A stretch of DNA of 64,000 nucleotides from Zunongwangia profunda SM-A87. Lineage in GTDB: Bacteria > Bacteroidota > Bacteroidia > Flavobacteriales > Flavobacteriaceae. The notes under the pieces are model-generated. The model searched no databases, had not been told where the DNA came from, and was given only the letters and a program-made list of their open reading frames with translations. Both the position numbers and the translations under genes were made by a program. Below are positions 18,546 through 27,219 of the stretch, piece after piece. The stretch is from the NCBI RefSeq assembly GCF_000023465.1, contig NC_014041.1:1819001-1883000 (forward strand). Direction: 5' to 3'. How positions within the stretch are numbered: the stretch's first letter is position 1; each line of letters starts with the position of its first letter.

Positions 18546-18998
18546 ATGAAACAGATTTTATTAGTAATTATTCTTCTGTCTTTTAATGTTGTAACTGCGC
18601 AGAATGAAAAGGAAAAGGTGAAAAACACAATCGATTCTTTTTTTGAATCTTTTCATAACCAGGATTCTGTTACGATGAAAAAAAATGTTTCAGAAAAGGT
18701 AATTATCCAATCAATAGGGGAGAACCAAATAGGAGGAACGGTAGTCAATGAAACTTCATTTTCAGATTTTTTGAAGTCAATTTCAAGTATTCCCAAAGAT
18801 ATTAGTTTTAAAGAAGAGCTATTGGATTATCAAATTTCGATTGATGGAAGTATGGCGAATGTATGGACACCATATAAATTTTATTTTAACGACAGTTTAA
18901 GTCATTGCGGTGTAAATTCTTTTCAGTTGGTGAAGATCAACGGTAAATGGCAAATAATTTATATTATTGATACACGCAGAAAAGAAAAATGTGAATAA
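18546..18998 (+). CDS. Exported NTF2/SnoaL-like protein
   Basis: A 150-residue protein with a Sec signal peptide (MKQILLVIILLSFNVVTAQ). The mature part starts with a helix (VKNTIDSFFESFHNQD) and then strands, ending NGKWQIIYIIDTRRK, the outline of the NTF2-like fold seen in SnoaL and DUF4440 proteins. This fold binds small ligands or serves as an adaptor; no catalytic residues can be assigned. It is a single gene between two divergent/convergent neighbours and has a terminator at its stop codon. Confidence 0.75.
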   Translation: MKQILLVIILLSFNVVTAQNEKEKVKNTIDSFFESFHNQDSVTMKKNVSEKVIIQSIGENQIGGTVVNETSFSDFLKSISSIPKDISFKEELLDYQISIDGSMANVWTPYKFYFNDSLSHCGVNSFQLVKINGKWQIIYIIDTRRKEKCE

Positions 18999-19027
18999 AA
19001 AAGCCATCAATTAAGCGATGGCTTTTA
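18998..19027. terminator. Bidirectional terminator between convergent genes
   Basis: AAAAGCCATC and GATGGCTTTT flank an 8-base loop. The hairpin lies directly after the NTF2-like gene and 26 bases past the stop of the convergent alcohol dehydrogenase. A and T tracts on both sides suit termination in both directions. Confidence 0.82.
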
Positions 19028-19052
19028 ATGGTACTTCAAAAATTGTTTTTCT

Positions 19053-20057
19053 CTATGGTTTTAAAACCACTCTAAATCGAGCTTCATTATCCATCATTTT
19101 CTGATAAGCTTTCTTAACATCAGTAAGTGGATATTCTTCGATCATTGGTTTCGTGCCACTTAAAGCGCTAAATTTTAAAGTATCTTCACTATCCATAGCT
19201 GTTCCGCTAGCCCAACCTGCAACGGCATTTTTCCCCATGATTAATTGAAATGGAGAAACCGATAGCGGATCTCCCGTAGCACCAACAACAAGAAGTTTAC
19301 CATTTGGTCCCAGTCCATCAACCACACTACTAATTGCTTTACTATTAGGTGCTGTTGCCAGAATTAAAGATGCGCCACCTAATTTTTGTAATTCATCTAC
19401 GGTATCCTGTTCTTTTGCATTTATAAAATGATGCGCCCCGAGGTTTGATGCTAAGGATTTTTTATCGTCGCTGGTGGAAATAGCAACGGTACGCATTCCC
19501 ATTTTTGCAGCATATTGAATGGCTAAATGCCCCAAACCACCAATTCCCTGGATAGCCACTACATTACCGGGTTTAATTCCAGAATTTCGTAAGGCATTAA
19601 AGACTGTAATCCCGGCACAAAGTAAAGGAGCAGCTTCGGCTGAAGATAATTCATCCGGAATACTGGCAATCGCTTCCTGGGGTGCCGTCATAAATTCGGC
19701 ATAGCCGCCATCATAAGAAATACCACTAATTTTTGCATTCTGGCAATTGATAAAATCACCACGTCGACAGGGTTCGCATTCAAAACAATGACCACCATGC
19801 CAACCAACACCTACACGTTGTCCTTCTTTCCATTGTGTAACACGTTCTCCCACCTTTTCTATGATACCTACAACTTCGTGTCCCGGTATTCTTGGATATT
19901 CGATGGGCATCACACCTTCTTTGGTAATGGCATCGCTATGACAAATACCGCAGGCTTCAATTTTAATTAAAACTTCGTTTTCCTTTGGTGAAGGCTTGTC
20001 GACATCAACATATTCAAATTCACCACCTTTTTCTTTTACTTGTACTGCTTTCATCAT
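19053..20057 (-). CDS. Zinc-dependent alcohol dehydrogenase
   Basis: A 334-residue medium-chain dehydrogenase. Catalytic zinc ligands are visible in ACGICHSDA (Cys) and RIPGHEVVG (His, Glu). The structural zinc lobe is CFECEPCRRGDFINC, with four Cys, and the nucleotide-binding motif is GIGGLGHLAIQYA. It interconverts alcohols and aldehydes with NAD(P)+. The length and GHCFECEPC lobe resemble the AdhP/AdhA type with broad substrates. Two adjacent ATG codons could serve as start. It is a single gene with a terminator downstream. Confidence 0.9.
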   Translation of the reverse strand: MMKAVQVKEKGGEFEYVDVDKPSPKENEVLIKIEACGICHSDAITKEGVMPIEYPRIPGHEVVGIIEKVGERVTQWKEGQRVGVGWHGGHCFECEPCRRGDFINCQNAKISGISYDGGYAEFMTAPQEAIASIPDELSSAEAAPLLCAGITVFNALRNSGIKPGNVVAIQGIGGLGHLAIQYAAKMGMRTVAISTSDDKKSLASNLGAHHFINAKEQDTVDELQKLGGASLILATAPNSKAISSVVDGLGPNGKLLVVGATGDPLSVSPFQLIMGKNAVAGWASGTAMDSEDTLKFSALSGTKPMIEEYPLTDVKKAYQKMMDNEARFRVVLKP

Positions 20058-20114
20058 TCAATTTTTTGTTTCCTTAATTTACAAAATTGAATAATGAAGA
20101 TTTCTAAGTCTTTG

Positions 20115-20810
20115 TTAAATAAACAAATTGGTAATTTCATCAGCTTTAGAAGACAAAAGTACTACGATTCCGTTATTCATAGCATGAAGCAATATAGGCC
20201 AGTATAATTGCTGATTTTGCACCTTTAACCTTCCAAAAAAATATCCGGCGATGATTCTGGGGAAAATAAGGATGAAGAGGATAAAGTTAAACTCGAATCC
20301 TGAAACGTAATTCCATACATGCACATAGCCAAAAATTAAGGCTGATAGCATCCAGATTAACCGGTAATACTTATGAAGATAATATTGCATTTTTTTCATC
20401 TTCTTTTCCGGAATGATCGATTTCAGAAATAGGAAGATGATAAAAACGCTTAATAGAAGTAAACTGTATTTTAAAATCAAATTTGCTTTGGCAGGAATAA
20501 AAGGAAGGCTTATAAATAAAATCCACGAACAAATAAAGACGAGGATTTCATTTTGCGAAGGTTTGATGAGACTTCTAAAAAGGCATTCTTCTATTATTGG
20601 TGCGATGATTACTGCCAGGATAAAAAATACCAATGGATTGTTGGTCATCATCTCATAGATTTCTGTCTGCTGATAACGGTCGAAATCTAACTCAGGAAAA
20701 ATCGTGTTTAAAATACCCATCCCCATAAAAAACAGGAAGTAGCACGCCATGGTTAAAAAATAATGACGGAAGAGATTCTTGATTTTAGATGGTAAATTTT
20801 GCTCGTACAA
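20115..20810 (-). CDS. CPBP-family intramembrane metalloprotease
   Basis: A 231-residue membrane protein with about six hydrophobic segments and the three CPBP/Abi motifs in order: EECLFR (EExxxR) near residue 77, FGYVH (FxxxH) near residue 160, and HAMNN (HxxxN) near residue 212. Such proteins are intramembrane glutamate proteases related to Rce1; bacterial members are linked to signalling or bacteriocin immunity. The start appears to be TTG at 20810, which places it 13 bases after the serine ammonia-lyase gene in a likely operon. Confidence 0.85.
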   Translation of the reverse strand: MYEQNLPSKIKNLFRHYFLTMACYFLFFMGMGILNTIFPELDFDRYQQTEIYEMMTNNPLVFFILAVIIAPIIEECLFRSLIKPSQNEILVFICSWILFISLPFIPAKANLILKYSLLLLSVFIIFLFLKSIIPEKKMKKMQYYLHKYYRLIWMLSALIFGYVHVWNYVSGFEFNFILFILIFPRIIAGYFFGRLKVQNQQLYWPILLHAMNNGIVVLLSSKADEITNLFI

Positions 20811-20823
20811 TTATAGAAGGCGA

Positions 20824-22248
20824 TTAACAGTCACTAAGGTTTACTTTTACGGCAAGTCCGCCTTCACTGGTTTCTTTGTATTTGGAATTCATGTCTTTTG
20901 CCGTGTCCCACATGGTAGCTATTACCTTATCTAATGGCACTTTAGCTTTGGTAGCATCACTTTCTAAGGCAATTTCGGCAGCATTAATCGCTTTAATAGC
21001 TCCCATGGCATTGCGCTCGATACATGGTACCTGTACCAATCCGGCGATAGGATCGCAAGTTAAACCTAGGTGATGTTCCATTGCAATTTCACTGGCCATT
21101 AGAACCTGCTCTGGCGTACCACCAAGCAGTTCTGTTAATCCCCCTGCGGCCATTGCCGAGGATACACCTATTTCTGCCTGGCATCCTCCCATTGCGGCAG
21201 AAATTGTTGCTCCTTTCTTAAATAGACTTCCAATTTCTCCTGCAACCAGCATAAAGCGTTTCATATCTTCAAAAGTGGCCTTATGATTTTCGATCACCAT
21301 ATAATACATCATAACGGCAGGAACGGTACCGGCACTACCATTTGTTGGGGCTGTAACTACACGTCCCAGACTGGCATTTACCTCGTTTACACTTAAAGCA
21401 AAACAACTTACCCATTTTAAGATTTGGCGAAATTTTACTTCAGTATTTCTAATGGCGGTGATCCAACTTTTAGGGGAATCGTATTGTTCTTCACCAATAA
21501 GACGTTGGTGCATTTCGAAAGCGCGACGTTTTACACTCAATCCGCCTGGTAAAATGCCTTCAGTATGGCAACCAATATACATTGATTCTAACATGGTATT
21601 CCATATTTGTTGCAGACCGGCGTCTATTTGTTCATCATTTCTTAGGGAACGTTCATTTTGCAATACCAGTTGTGAAATGCTCATATCTTCAGCTTTGCAA
21701 TAGGCTAATAATTGATTAGCACTTTCTACCGGAAAAGGAAATTCATCAAACTTATCCTGTTTCTTTTTAGCGTTTTTTCGAGTTTTTTTTACAACAAATC
21801 CTCCGCCTATAGAAAAGAAAGACGACGAGCATTTTTTACCATTTTTAAGCGTGGCTCTAAAAATCATTCCGTTAGGATGAAAATCCAGGAATTTACGATT
21901 GAATTTTATATCAGTTTCAAAGTTAAAAGGAATGTCCAGCTCCTTATTAAAATGAATTATTTTGTGTTCTTTAATTGCAAGAATTTCCTCATCTATAATA
22001 GAGATATCCATGGTTACGGGGTCATGACCACATAGGCCCAATAGGGTTGCAACATCTGTAGCATGACCTTTACCTGTTAAAGAAAGCGAGCCATAAAGAT
22101 CAATATGAATTTTTTCTACCTGATTAAAGAGTTGTTTGGCCTTAAGTTCCAGGATCCAACGTTGGGCGGCGCGCCAGGGACCTAAGGTGTGAGAACTGGA
22201 CGGGCCTACGCCAACCTTTAACATGTCGAATACGCTAATACATTCCAT
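20824..22248 (-). CDS. sdaA: L-serine ammonia-lyase, iron-sulfur-dependent
   Basis: A 474-residue single-chain enzyme joining the beta and alpha domains. It starts SVFDMLKVGVGPSSSHTLGPW, the conserved substrate-binding N terminus; the C-terminal half has TAPTNGSAGTVPAVMMYY, GCQAEIGVSSAMAAGG and LTCDPIAGLVQVPCIERN, which hold the cluster cysteines. It deaminates L-serine to pyruvate and ammonia in the cytoplasm using an oxygen-sensitive [4Fe-4S] cluster. Its start region faces dnaK divergently across 241 bases. The CPBP protease gene follows 13 bases downstream. Confidence 0.95.
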   Translation of the reverse strand: MECISVFDMLKVGVGPSSSHTLGPWRAAQRWILELKAKQLFNQVEKIHIDLYGSLSLTGKGHATDVATLLGLCGHDPVTMDISIIDEEILAIKEHKIIHFNKELDIPFNFETDIKFNRKFLDFHPNGMIFRATLKNGKKCSSSFFSIGGGFVVKKTRKNAKKKQDKFDEFPFPVESANQLLAYCKAEDMSISQLVLQNERSLRNDEQIDAGLQQIWNTMLESMYIGCHTEGILPGGLSVKRRAFEMHQRLIGEEQYDSPKSWITAIRNTEVKFRQILKWVSCFALSVNEVNASLGRVVTAPTNGSAGTVPAVMMYYMVIENHKATFEDMKRFMLVAGEIGSLFKKGATISAAMGGCQAEIGVSSAMAAGGLTELLGGTPEQVLMASEIAMEHHLGLTCDPIAGLVQVPCIERNAMGAIKAINAAEIALESDATKAKVPLDKVIATMWDTAKDMNSKYKETSEGGLAVKVNLSDC

Positions 22249-22266
22249 ATTGAAAATTTATGCAAA

Positions 22267-22274
22267 CAAATGTA
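22267..22274 (-). promoter_or_regulatory. -7 box of sdaA
   Basis: On the minus strand a perfect TACATTTG (TAnnTTTG) lies 18 bases before the sdaA ATG. I could not find a convincing -33 element. Confidence 0.45.
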
Positions 22275-22424
22275 TCATTTCAGGGACAGAATTAGAAATA
22301 AAAAATTAGCAGTACCTGCCTATTTATACACAATTTATCGAATACTCTGCAAAACTTGCATTGATTTTTGCTCAAAACGGGGATGTTTAAAAATGTCTCT
22401 GCCAACCTGTCATAAGATTTTTGC

Positions 22425-22440
22425 TGGCACAAAGATTGAC
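22425..22440 (+). promoter_or_regulatory. Sigma54-like -24/-12 element upstream of dnaK
   Basis: TGGCAC, five bases, then TTGAC nearly match the sigma54 consensus TGGCAC-N5-TTGCA, 49 bases before the dnaK ATG. TGGCA is also the right arm of an inverted repeat with TGCCA near 22400. No perfect TAnnTTTG box is near; GATTTTTG at 22416-22423 is seven of eight. Use of sigma54 or of a heat-shock repressor at this dyad is inference. Confidence 0.4.
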
Positions 22441-22489
22441 TTTTAGAGAGCGAAACAATGAATAAAATATTAAATCAACGTATAAAGTT

Positions 22490-24409
22490 ATGAGTAAGAT
22501 AATTGGAATTGACTTAGGTACAACTAACTCCTGCGTTTCAGTTATGGAAGGTAACGAGCCTACGGTAATCCCTAATGCCGAAGGTAAAAGAACAACTCCT
22601 TCTGTAATTGCTTTTGTAGAAGGTGGTGAAATAAAAGTTGGGGACCCTGCAAAAAGACAGGCAGTAACCAATCCAGAGAAAACTATCGCTTCGATTAAAA
22701 GATTTATGGGAAATAAATTCTCTGAATCTGAAAGAGAAGCAGGCCGTGTGGCTTATAAAGTTAAAAAAGGAGATAACGACACTCCTCGTGTAGATATCGA
22801 TGGTCGTCTTTACACTCCACAGGAACTTTCTGCAATGATCCTTCAGAAAATGAAGAAAACTGCTGAAGATTATTTAGGGCAGGATGTTACTGAAGCTGTT
22901 ATTACAGTACCAGCTTATTTTAATGATTCTCAACGTCAGGCTACCAAAGAAGCTGGTGAGATCGCTGGTCTTAAAGTAAGACGTATTATTAACGAACCAA
23001 CCGCTGCGGCACTTGCTTACGGTTTGGATAAAAAGTCTACCGAACAGAAGATTGCGGTTTATGACCTTGGTGGTGGTACTTTTGATATTTCTATCCTGGA
23101 ACTAGGGGACGGTGTATTTGAAGTATTATCTACAAATGGTGATACCCACCTTGGTGGTGATGATTTTGATGAAGTAATTATTGATTGGTTAGCAGATACA
23201 TTCCAGAAAGCTGAAGATATTGATCTTAGAAAAGATCCTATGGCGTTACAGCGTCTAAAAGAAGCTGCGGAAAAAGCTAAAATCGAGTTATCTTCTTCTT
23301 CTCAAACAGAGATCAATCTACCTTATGTAACTGCTACAGCTAGTGGACCAAAACACTTGGTAGAGACATTAACAAGATCTAAGTTTGAGCAGTTAGCAGC
23401 CGAATTAGTGACTAGATCTATGGAGCCAGTTAAAAAAGCGCTTCAGGATGCAGGTCTTTCTAAAAGTGATATAGATGAAGTAATTTTAGTAGGTGGGTCT
23501 ACACGTATTCCTAAAATTCAGGAAGAAGTAGAAGGTTTCTTCGGAAAAAAACCTTCTAAAGGTGTTAACCCAGATGAGGTAGTATCTATTGGTGCTGCAA
23601 TTCAGGGTGGTGTATTAACAGGAGATGTTAAGGATGTATTGTTATTAGATGTAACTCCACTTTCTTTAGGTATTGAAACTATGGGTGGTGTAAACACTAA
23701 GCTTATTGAAGCGAATACTACTATTCCTTCTAAAAAGTCACAAACATTCTCTACCGCAGCAGATAATCAGCCATCTGTAGAAATTCACGTATTACAGGGT
23801 GAGCGTCCAATGGCGGCAGATAATAAAACTATTGGTAGATTCCATTTAGATGGTATTCCACCAGCACCAAGAGGAACTCCTCAAATTGAAGTAACTTTCG
23901 ATATCGATGCCAACGGTATTATTAAAGTAAGTGCTACAGATAAAGCAACCGGTAAATCTCAGGATATCCGTATCGAAGCTTCTTCTGGATTAACAGAGGA
24001 AGAAATTGCTAAAATGAAGCAGGAAGCTGAAGCAAATGCCGATGCCGATAAGAAAGCGAAAGAAAAAGTAGATAAGCTTAATGAAGCTGATGGAATGATT
24101 TTCCAGACTGAAAAGCAATTAAAAGAGTTTGGAGATAAACTTTCTGATGATAAGAAAAAGCCTATTGAAGATGCTTTAGCAGCACTTAAGAAAGCTTACG
24201 AAACTAAAGAAGTTGAAACTATTCAGCCAGCTTTAGACAAATTGAACGAAGCATGGAAAACAGCCTCAGAAGAAATGTATAAGGCACAAGCTGAAGCTCA
24301 GGGAGGCGCTCAACAAGGAGCAACCGGAGCTGAAGGAGGTCAAGCCGGAGGCGGAGAAGCCAAAGGTGGAGACGATGTAGAAGATGTTGACTTCGAGGAA
24401 GTGAAATAA
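22490..24409 (+). CDS. dnaK: Chaperone protein DnaK (Hsp70)
   Basis: A 639-residue Hsp70 of normal length. The ATPase domain begins [18 protein letters not shown] and has [30 protein letters not shown] and [13 protein letters not shown]. The substrate-binding domain carries [14 protein letters not shown], and the tail ends with the acidic [12 protein letters not shown] typical of bacterial DnaK. It binds exposed hydrophobic peptides in ATP-driven cycles with DnaJ and GrpE, whose genes are not in this window. It is monocistronic here, with a strong terminator. Confidence 0.99.
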   Translation: MSKIIGIDLGTTNSCVSVMEGNEPTVIPNAEGKRTTPSVIAFVEGGEIKVGDPAKRQAVTNPEKTIASIKRFMGNKFSESEREAGRVAYKVKKGDNDTPRVDIDGRLYTPQELSAMILQKMKKTAEDYLGQDVTEAVITVPAYFNDSQRQATKEAGEIAGLKVRRIINEPTAAALAYGLDKKSTEQKIAVYDLGGGTFDISILELGDGVFEVLSTNGDTHLGGDDFDEVIIDWLADTFQKAEDIDLRKDPMALQRLKEAAEKAKIELSSSSQTEINLPYVTATASGPKHLVETLTRSKFEQLAAELVTRSMEPVKKALQDAGLSKSDIDEVILVGGSTRIPKIQEEVEGFFGKKPSKGVNPDEVVSIGAAIQGGVLTGDVKDVLLLDVTPLSLGIETMGGVNTKLIEANTTIPSKKSQTFSTAADNQPSVEIHVLQGERPMAADNKTIGRFHLDGIPPAPRGTPQIEVTFDIDANGIIKVSATDKATGKSQDIRIEASSGLTEEEIAKMKQEAEANADADKKAKEKVDKLNEADGMIFQTEKQLKEFGDKLSDDKKKPIEDALAALKKAYETKEVETIQPALDKLNEAWKTASEEMYKAQAEAQGGAQQGATGAEGGQAGGGEAKGGDDVEDVDFEEVK

Positions 24410-24430
24410 GCTTCATCCAGATATTTTATA

Positions 24431-24461
24431 AAAAGCCGCTGATTTTTCAGCGGCTTTTTTT
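24431..24461 (+). terminator. Terminator of dnaK
   Basis: AAAAGCCGCTGA and TCAGCGGCTTTT form a 12-bp stem with a 4-base loop, followed by more T residues. It lies 22 bases after the dnaK stop. Confidence 0.95.
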
Positions 24462-24512
24462 GTACGCAACCTTTTAGCATTTTTGCATCTGCTTAGAAAT
24501 CAATTAAATATT

Positions 24513-25169
24513 ATGATCAGAAAATTTTCAATCTTAGTTTTAGTCATTTTACTCTTTTCGTGCTCGGGTGATGACGAAGGTCTTAGAGCTAATTTCAATG
24601 ATTTTGAAGCGATATCTGCAGCCTACCCATTTTCTGATATTCAGGCTGATGACCCAATCACTTATTTTGAATATATCCAGTCGATGCCAGATTATGAAGA
24701 TCCTGGTGATCCAACTTCATTAGTATATCGCAATAATGTCCACTATTCTTTTGGTGAAATTTGTGCAGATGCCGATTGTAGAACTGCATTTTACAATCTA
24801 CAAGCAGATGCTGGTTTTATTACTGGGTGTTTGCCTTCATATTGCTTTTATTACATTAAATACCAAACACAAGAGGAAAGTCATGTAGCTACTTCTAAAG
24901 AGGATGTTCTTGATTTTCTTGGAGAAATAGATACACCGGGTGAAGCCTTACTTGTTGCCAGAGCTAATGATTATTATTGGTCTGTAAATAATAAAAATAA
25001 TGGTGCTATTAAAGAAATTCAGGATGGTTTCGAATTAATTGTAATGGAAACGGTAAGCTATTGTTTACCTTTTCAAACTAATCGATTTCATCTTAAAGTA
25101 GATCGACAGGGAAATATAACAATAGTTTCTGAAGAGATCGCAGAGATAGGTGAGAATTCCTGTGTATAA
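24513..25169 (+). CDS. Putative lipoprotein of unknown function
   Basis: A 218-residue lipoprotein: MIRKFSILVLVILLFSCSGDD, with the lipobox Cys near residue 17 and an acidic +2 region typical of Bacteroidetes lipoproteins. The mature protein has a Cys-containing segment (EICADADCRTAF, ITGCLPSYCFYY) that could form disulfides outside the cytoplasm. I recognise no family. The ATG at 24513 is chosen over an upstream TTG at 24483 because it begins directly at the signal peptide. It is convergent with the Nramp-like gene, 7 bases away. Confidence 0.75.
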   Translation: MIRKFSILVLVILLFSCSGDDEGLRANFNDFEAISAAYPFSDIQADDPITYFEYIQSMPDYEDPGDPTSLVYRNNVHYSFGEICADADCRTAFYNLQADAGFITGCLPSYCFYYIKYQTQEESHVATSKEDVLDFLGEIDTPGEALLVARANDYYWSVNNKNNGAIKEIQDGFELIVMETVSYCLPFQTNRFHLKVDRQGNITIVSEEIAEIGENSCV

Positions 25170-25176
25170 TTCGTTT

Positions 25177-26463
25177 CTATATAAAGAAATTATAACCCAA
25201 ATAAGCAATATTGAATACCAAGAGCATCACAAAGCATACTATTGTAAATATTCGGTAATTTTTACCGGGACGGTCGGCTTCTGGCATTTCTTTGCCGGTA
25301 ACTAATTTGTAATTAAACCAAGCGAGTATAGGTGCAGATAAAAAAGATAATCCCGCGGCAAAATCTACCAGAATAGTAAATGAACCTGAGGTAAAGTATA
25401 GAATGGCTAAAGATAGTATTGGAATGATAAGGATTGATATTTTATAAAATTGCCAGCGTTTTTTTCGATTATCGGCTTCAGCTTCACTTGACTTTTCTGG
25501 ATAAAATAATTCAGAAATTACCCTGGGATACGCATCAGTCACCGTAATTACAGTACTTAGCATGGTTACAAAAGCAGCTATGGCAATCACCGGTTTACTC
25601 CATTCTCCCAATGTTTTTCCGTAGAGATTAATAAGTTGCGAAGAAAATTCTACACTATTACTGCTAAAGCTTTCGCCACTTCCAAACATCACCAAAACGC
25701 CAAGTAAAAAGAACAATACTCCAATAAAACAAGCCGATAAATAACCAATATTAAAATCTAAAAAAGCACCTTTTAAACTAAGCTTCTCTCTATTTTCGTG
25801 TGCTTTTTCTTTGGTCCAGATCGAATGCCAAACGGCAGCATCTAAAGGAATAGGCATCCAGCCCATAAATGCAATGATAAAACCGAGGCTTGCGGTAGTC
25901 CACAAAGGCGGAACTTCAACAGTTTCTATCGGTTCTTTTTGAATCCCCAAAGCCATGCAGACCGCAGCTAAAGTAGCAAGTGTAAGTAAACTAACAATAA
26001 TTTTCATGCTTTTATCTAACCCCGGATATTTTCCTATTAATAATAAGGCAATGCTAGCTCCAAAAATTATAAAACTCCACGTAAATGGCGAAAGTCCAAA
26101 ATTAAAAAGGCGTTCTGCCAAACCAGCTGTTACGATAGTTACTGCCGCCTGAATAATAAACATGCTGGCAACTGTAATAAATATGAATAGCAAATAAGGA
26201 ATCTTACCCAGCTGCTTATATCCGGTAATTAAATGTTTCCCGGTTCCGGCTACATATCTGGGACCAAACTCCAAAAAAGGATATTTAGAAATACAGGCCA
26301 ATAACAACGCCCAAATAAGAATATAGCCATAATCGGCCCCGGCACGAGTAGATTGTACTAAATGGGATACACCAATGGCAGCTCCCGCCAGTAAAAATCC
26401 CGGACCGATATTCCTTAAAATTGAAGTCTTTTTTGTTTTTACTGGGCTTTTTTGTGATTTCAT
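25177..26463 (-). CDS. Nramp-family transporter, divergent
   Basis: A 428-residue membrane protein with about eleven hydrophobic segments. The start GPGFLLAGAAIGVSHLVQST followed by ADYGYILIWALLLA, and the YVAGTGKHLI segment, show Nramp (Slc11) ancestry. Canonical metal-binding motifs are absent: the first helix has AIGVSH where DPGN is expected, and helix 6 has GWMPIPLDAAVWHS instead of the MPH motif. The substrate may therefore not be Mn2+ or Fe2+; related non-canonical Nramp proteins carry Mg2+ or other solutes. It is a single gene. Confidence 0.85.
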   Translation of the reverse strand: MKSQKSPVKTKKTSILRNIGPGFLLAGAAIGVSHLVQSTRAGADYGYILIWALLLACISKYPFLEFGPRYVAGTGKHLITGYKQLGKIPYLLFIFITVASMFIIQAAVTIVTAGLAERLFNFGLSPFTWSFIIFGASIALLLIGKYPGLDKSMKIIVSLLTLATLAAVCMALGIQKEPIETVEVPPLWTTASLGFIIAFMGWMPIPLDAAVWHSIWTKEKAHENREKLSLKGAFLDFNIGYLSACFIGVLFFLLGVLVMFGSGESFSSNSVEFSSQLINLYGKTLGEWSKPVIAIAAFVTMLSTVITVTDAYPRVISELFYPEKSSEAEADNRKKRWQFYKISILIIPILSLAILYFTSGSFTILVDFAAGLSFLSAPILAWFNYKLVTGKEMPEADRPGKNYRIFTIVCFVMLLVFNIAYLGYNFFI

Positions 26464-26540
26464 GATGTTTCTAAATCAGATTCAGCGAAAATATTTAAAA
26501 TTTTTAAGAAAAAATTGAAATATGAAGAGTTTAAAGGTTA

Positions 26541-26719
26541 CAGAAAAGCTTTTACGTTTTCAGCATTCAGCGAAAAACTAAATATTATTTATTAATAATT
26601 TTTTACTACTCACTAATCACTGCAAATGTGACTTTATATTGCGACTGCTAACTGTGACAGACTTCTCGATACATTTTATTTTTTCGCTGCGCTACAAAAT
26701 AAAACACTCGAAGTGATAT
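26541..26719. repeat. 180-base direct repeat, copy 1
   Basis: It runs from CAGAAAAGCTTTTACG to CACTCGAAGTGATAT and recurs at 26917-27096 with about eight differences by eye. Its right part is palindromic: ACTTCTCGATACA, then TTTTATTTT, a loop with TTCGCTGCGCTAC, AAAATAAAA, and CACTCGAAGTGAT. This is the shape of a REP-like extragenic palindrome. Confidence 0.85.
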
Positions 26720-26816
26720 TTTTAGAATTTGTCATCTTATGTTTGTGATGATTAGATTTACGTGAAATAATGATTACATTTTAATAGAAAAAGGGAAAGC
26801 AATAGAACCTGGCTTT

Positions 26817-26897
26817 GTCATCTCGACCGAAGTGGAGAGATCTTTTTTGAAACAGGATAAAGATTTCTCGACTTCACTTCGTTGTGCTCGAAAAGAC
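26817..26897. repeat. 81-base imperfect palindrome
   Basis: GTCATCTCGACCGAAGTG, then GAGAGATCTTT, pair imperfectly with AAAGATTTCTCGACTTCACTT and CTCGAAAAGAC around a central AAACAGG. It belongs to a type of intergenic hairpin common in Flavobacteria. A related half-element lies at 35885-35921. Confidence 0.75.
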
Positions 26898-26916
26898 AAA
26901 TTATAATCAAAGTTAG

Positions 26917-27096
26917 CAGAAAAGCTTTTAGGTTTTTCAGCATTCAGCGAAAAACTAAAAATTATTTATTAATAATTTTTTACTACTCACTAATCACTGC
27001 AAATATGACTTTATATTGCGACTGCCAACTGTGATAGACTTCTCGATACATTTTATTTTTTCGCTGCGCTTCAAAACAAAACACTCGAAGTGATAT
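26917..27096. repeat. 180-base direct repeat, copy 2
   Basis: This is the second copy of the sequence at 26541-26719, in the same orientation. The palindromic right end is kept, but changes in one arm (AAAATAAAA to AAAACAAAA) weaken its stem slightly. Confidence 0.85.
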
Positions 27097-27164
27097 CTGA
27101 TTTAATTCAAAATTCAAAATTTTTCACCTTGGCTCCAGCTTACCACATTTTCAAATTACGAAAG

Positions 27165-27204
27165 CATCACATCATCACATCATCACATCATCACATCCTC
27201 ACAT
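27165..27204. repeat. Tandem 8-base repeat CATCACAT
   Basis: Four perfect CATCACAT units at 27165-27196 are followed by one variant, CCTCACAT. It lies 16 bases from the end of the alpha/beta hydrolase gene. It is too short and unspaced to be a CRISPR. Confidence 0.9.
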
Positions 27205-27219
27205 CACCAAATTTTCAAA

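Larger units (their letters stand above)
26464..27219. other. Gene-free 756-base tract built of repeats
   Basis: No gene was seen. The tract contains two copies of a 180-base repeat, an 81-base imperfect palindrome between them, and an 8-base tandem repeat near the right end; each is listed separately. Confidence 0.7.

Noticed and set aside
27165-27204. Repeats as a possible CRISPR
   Set aside because: Units are 8 bases with no spacers; it is a simple tandem repeat, and no cas gene is near.
26464-27219. An insertion sequence in the repeat tract
   Set aside because: There is no transposase ORF and no terminal repeat pair with target duplication; the palindromes alone do not make an IS.
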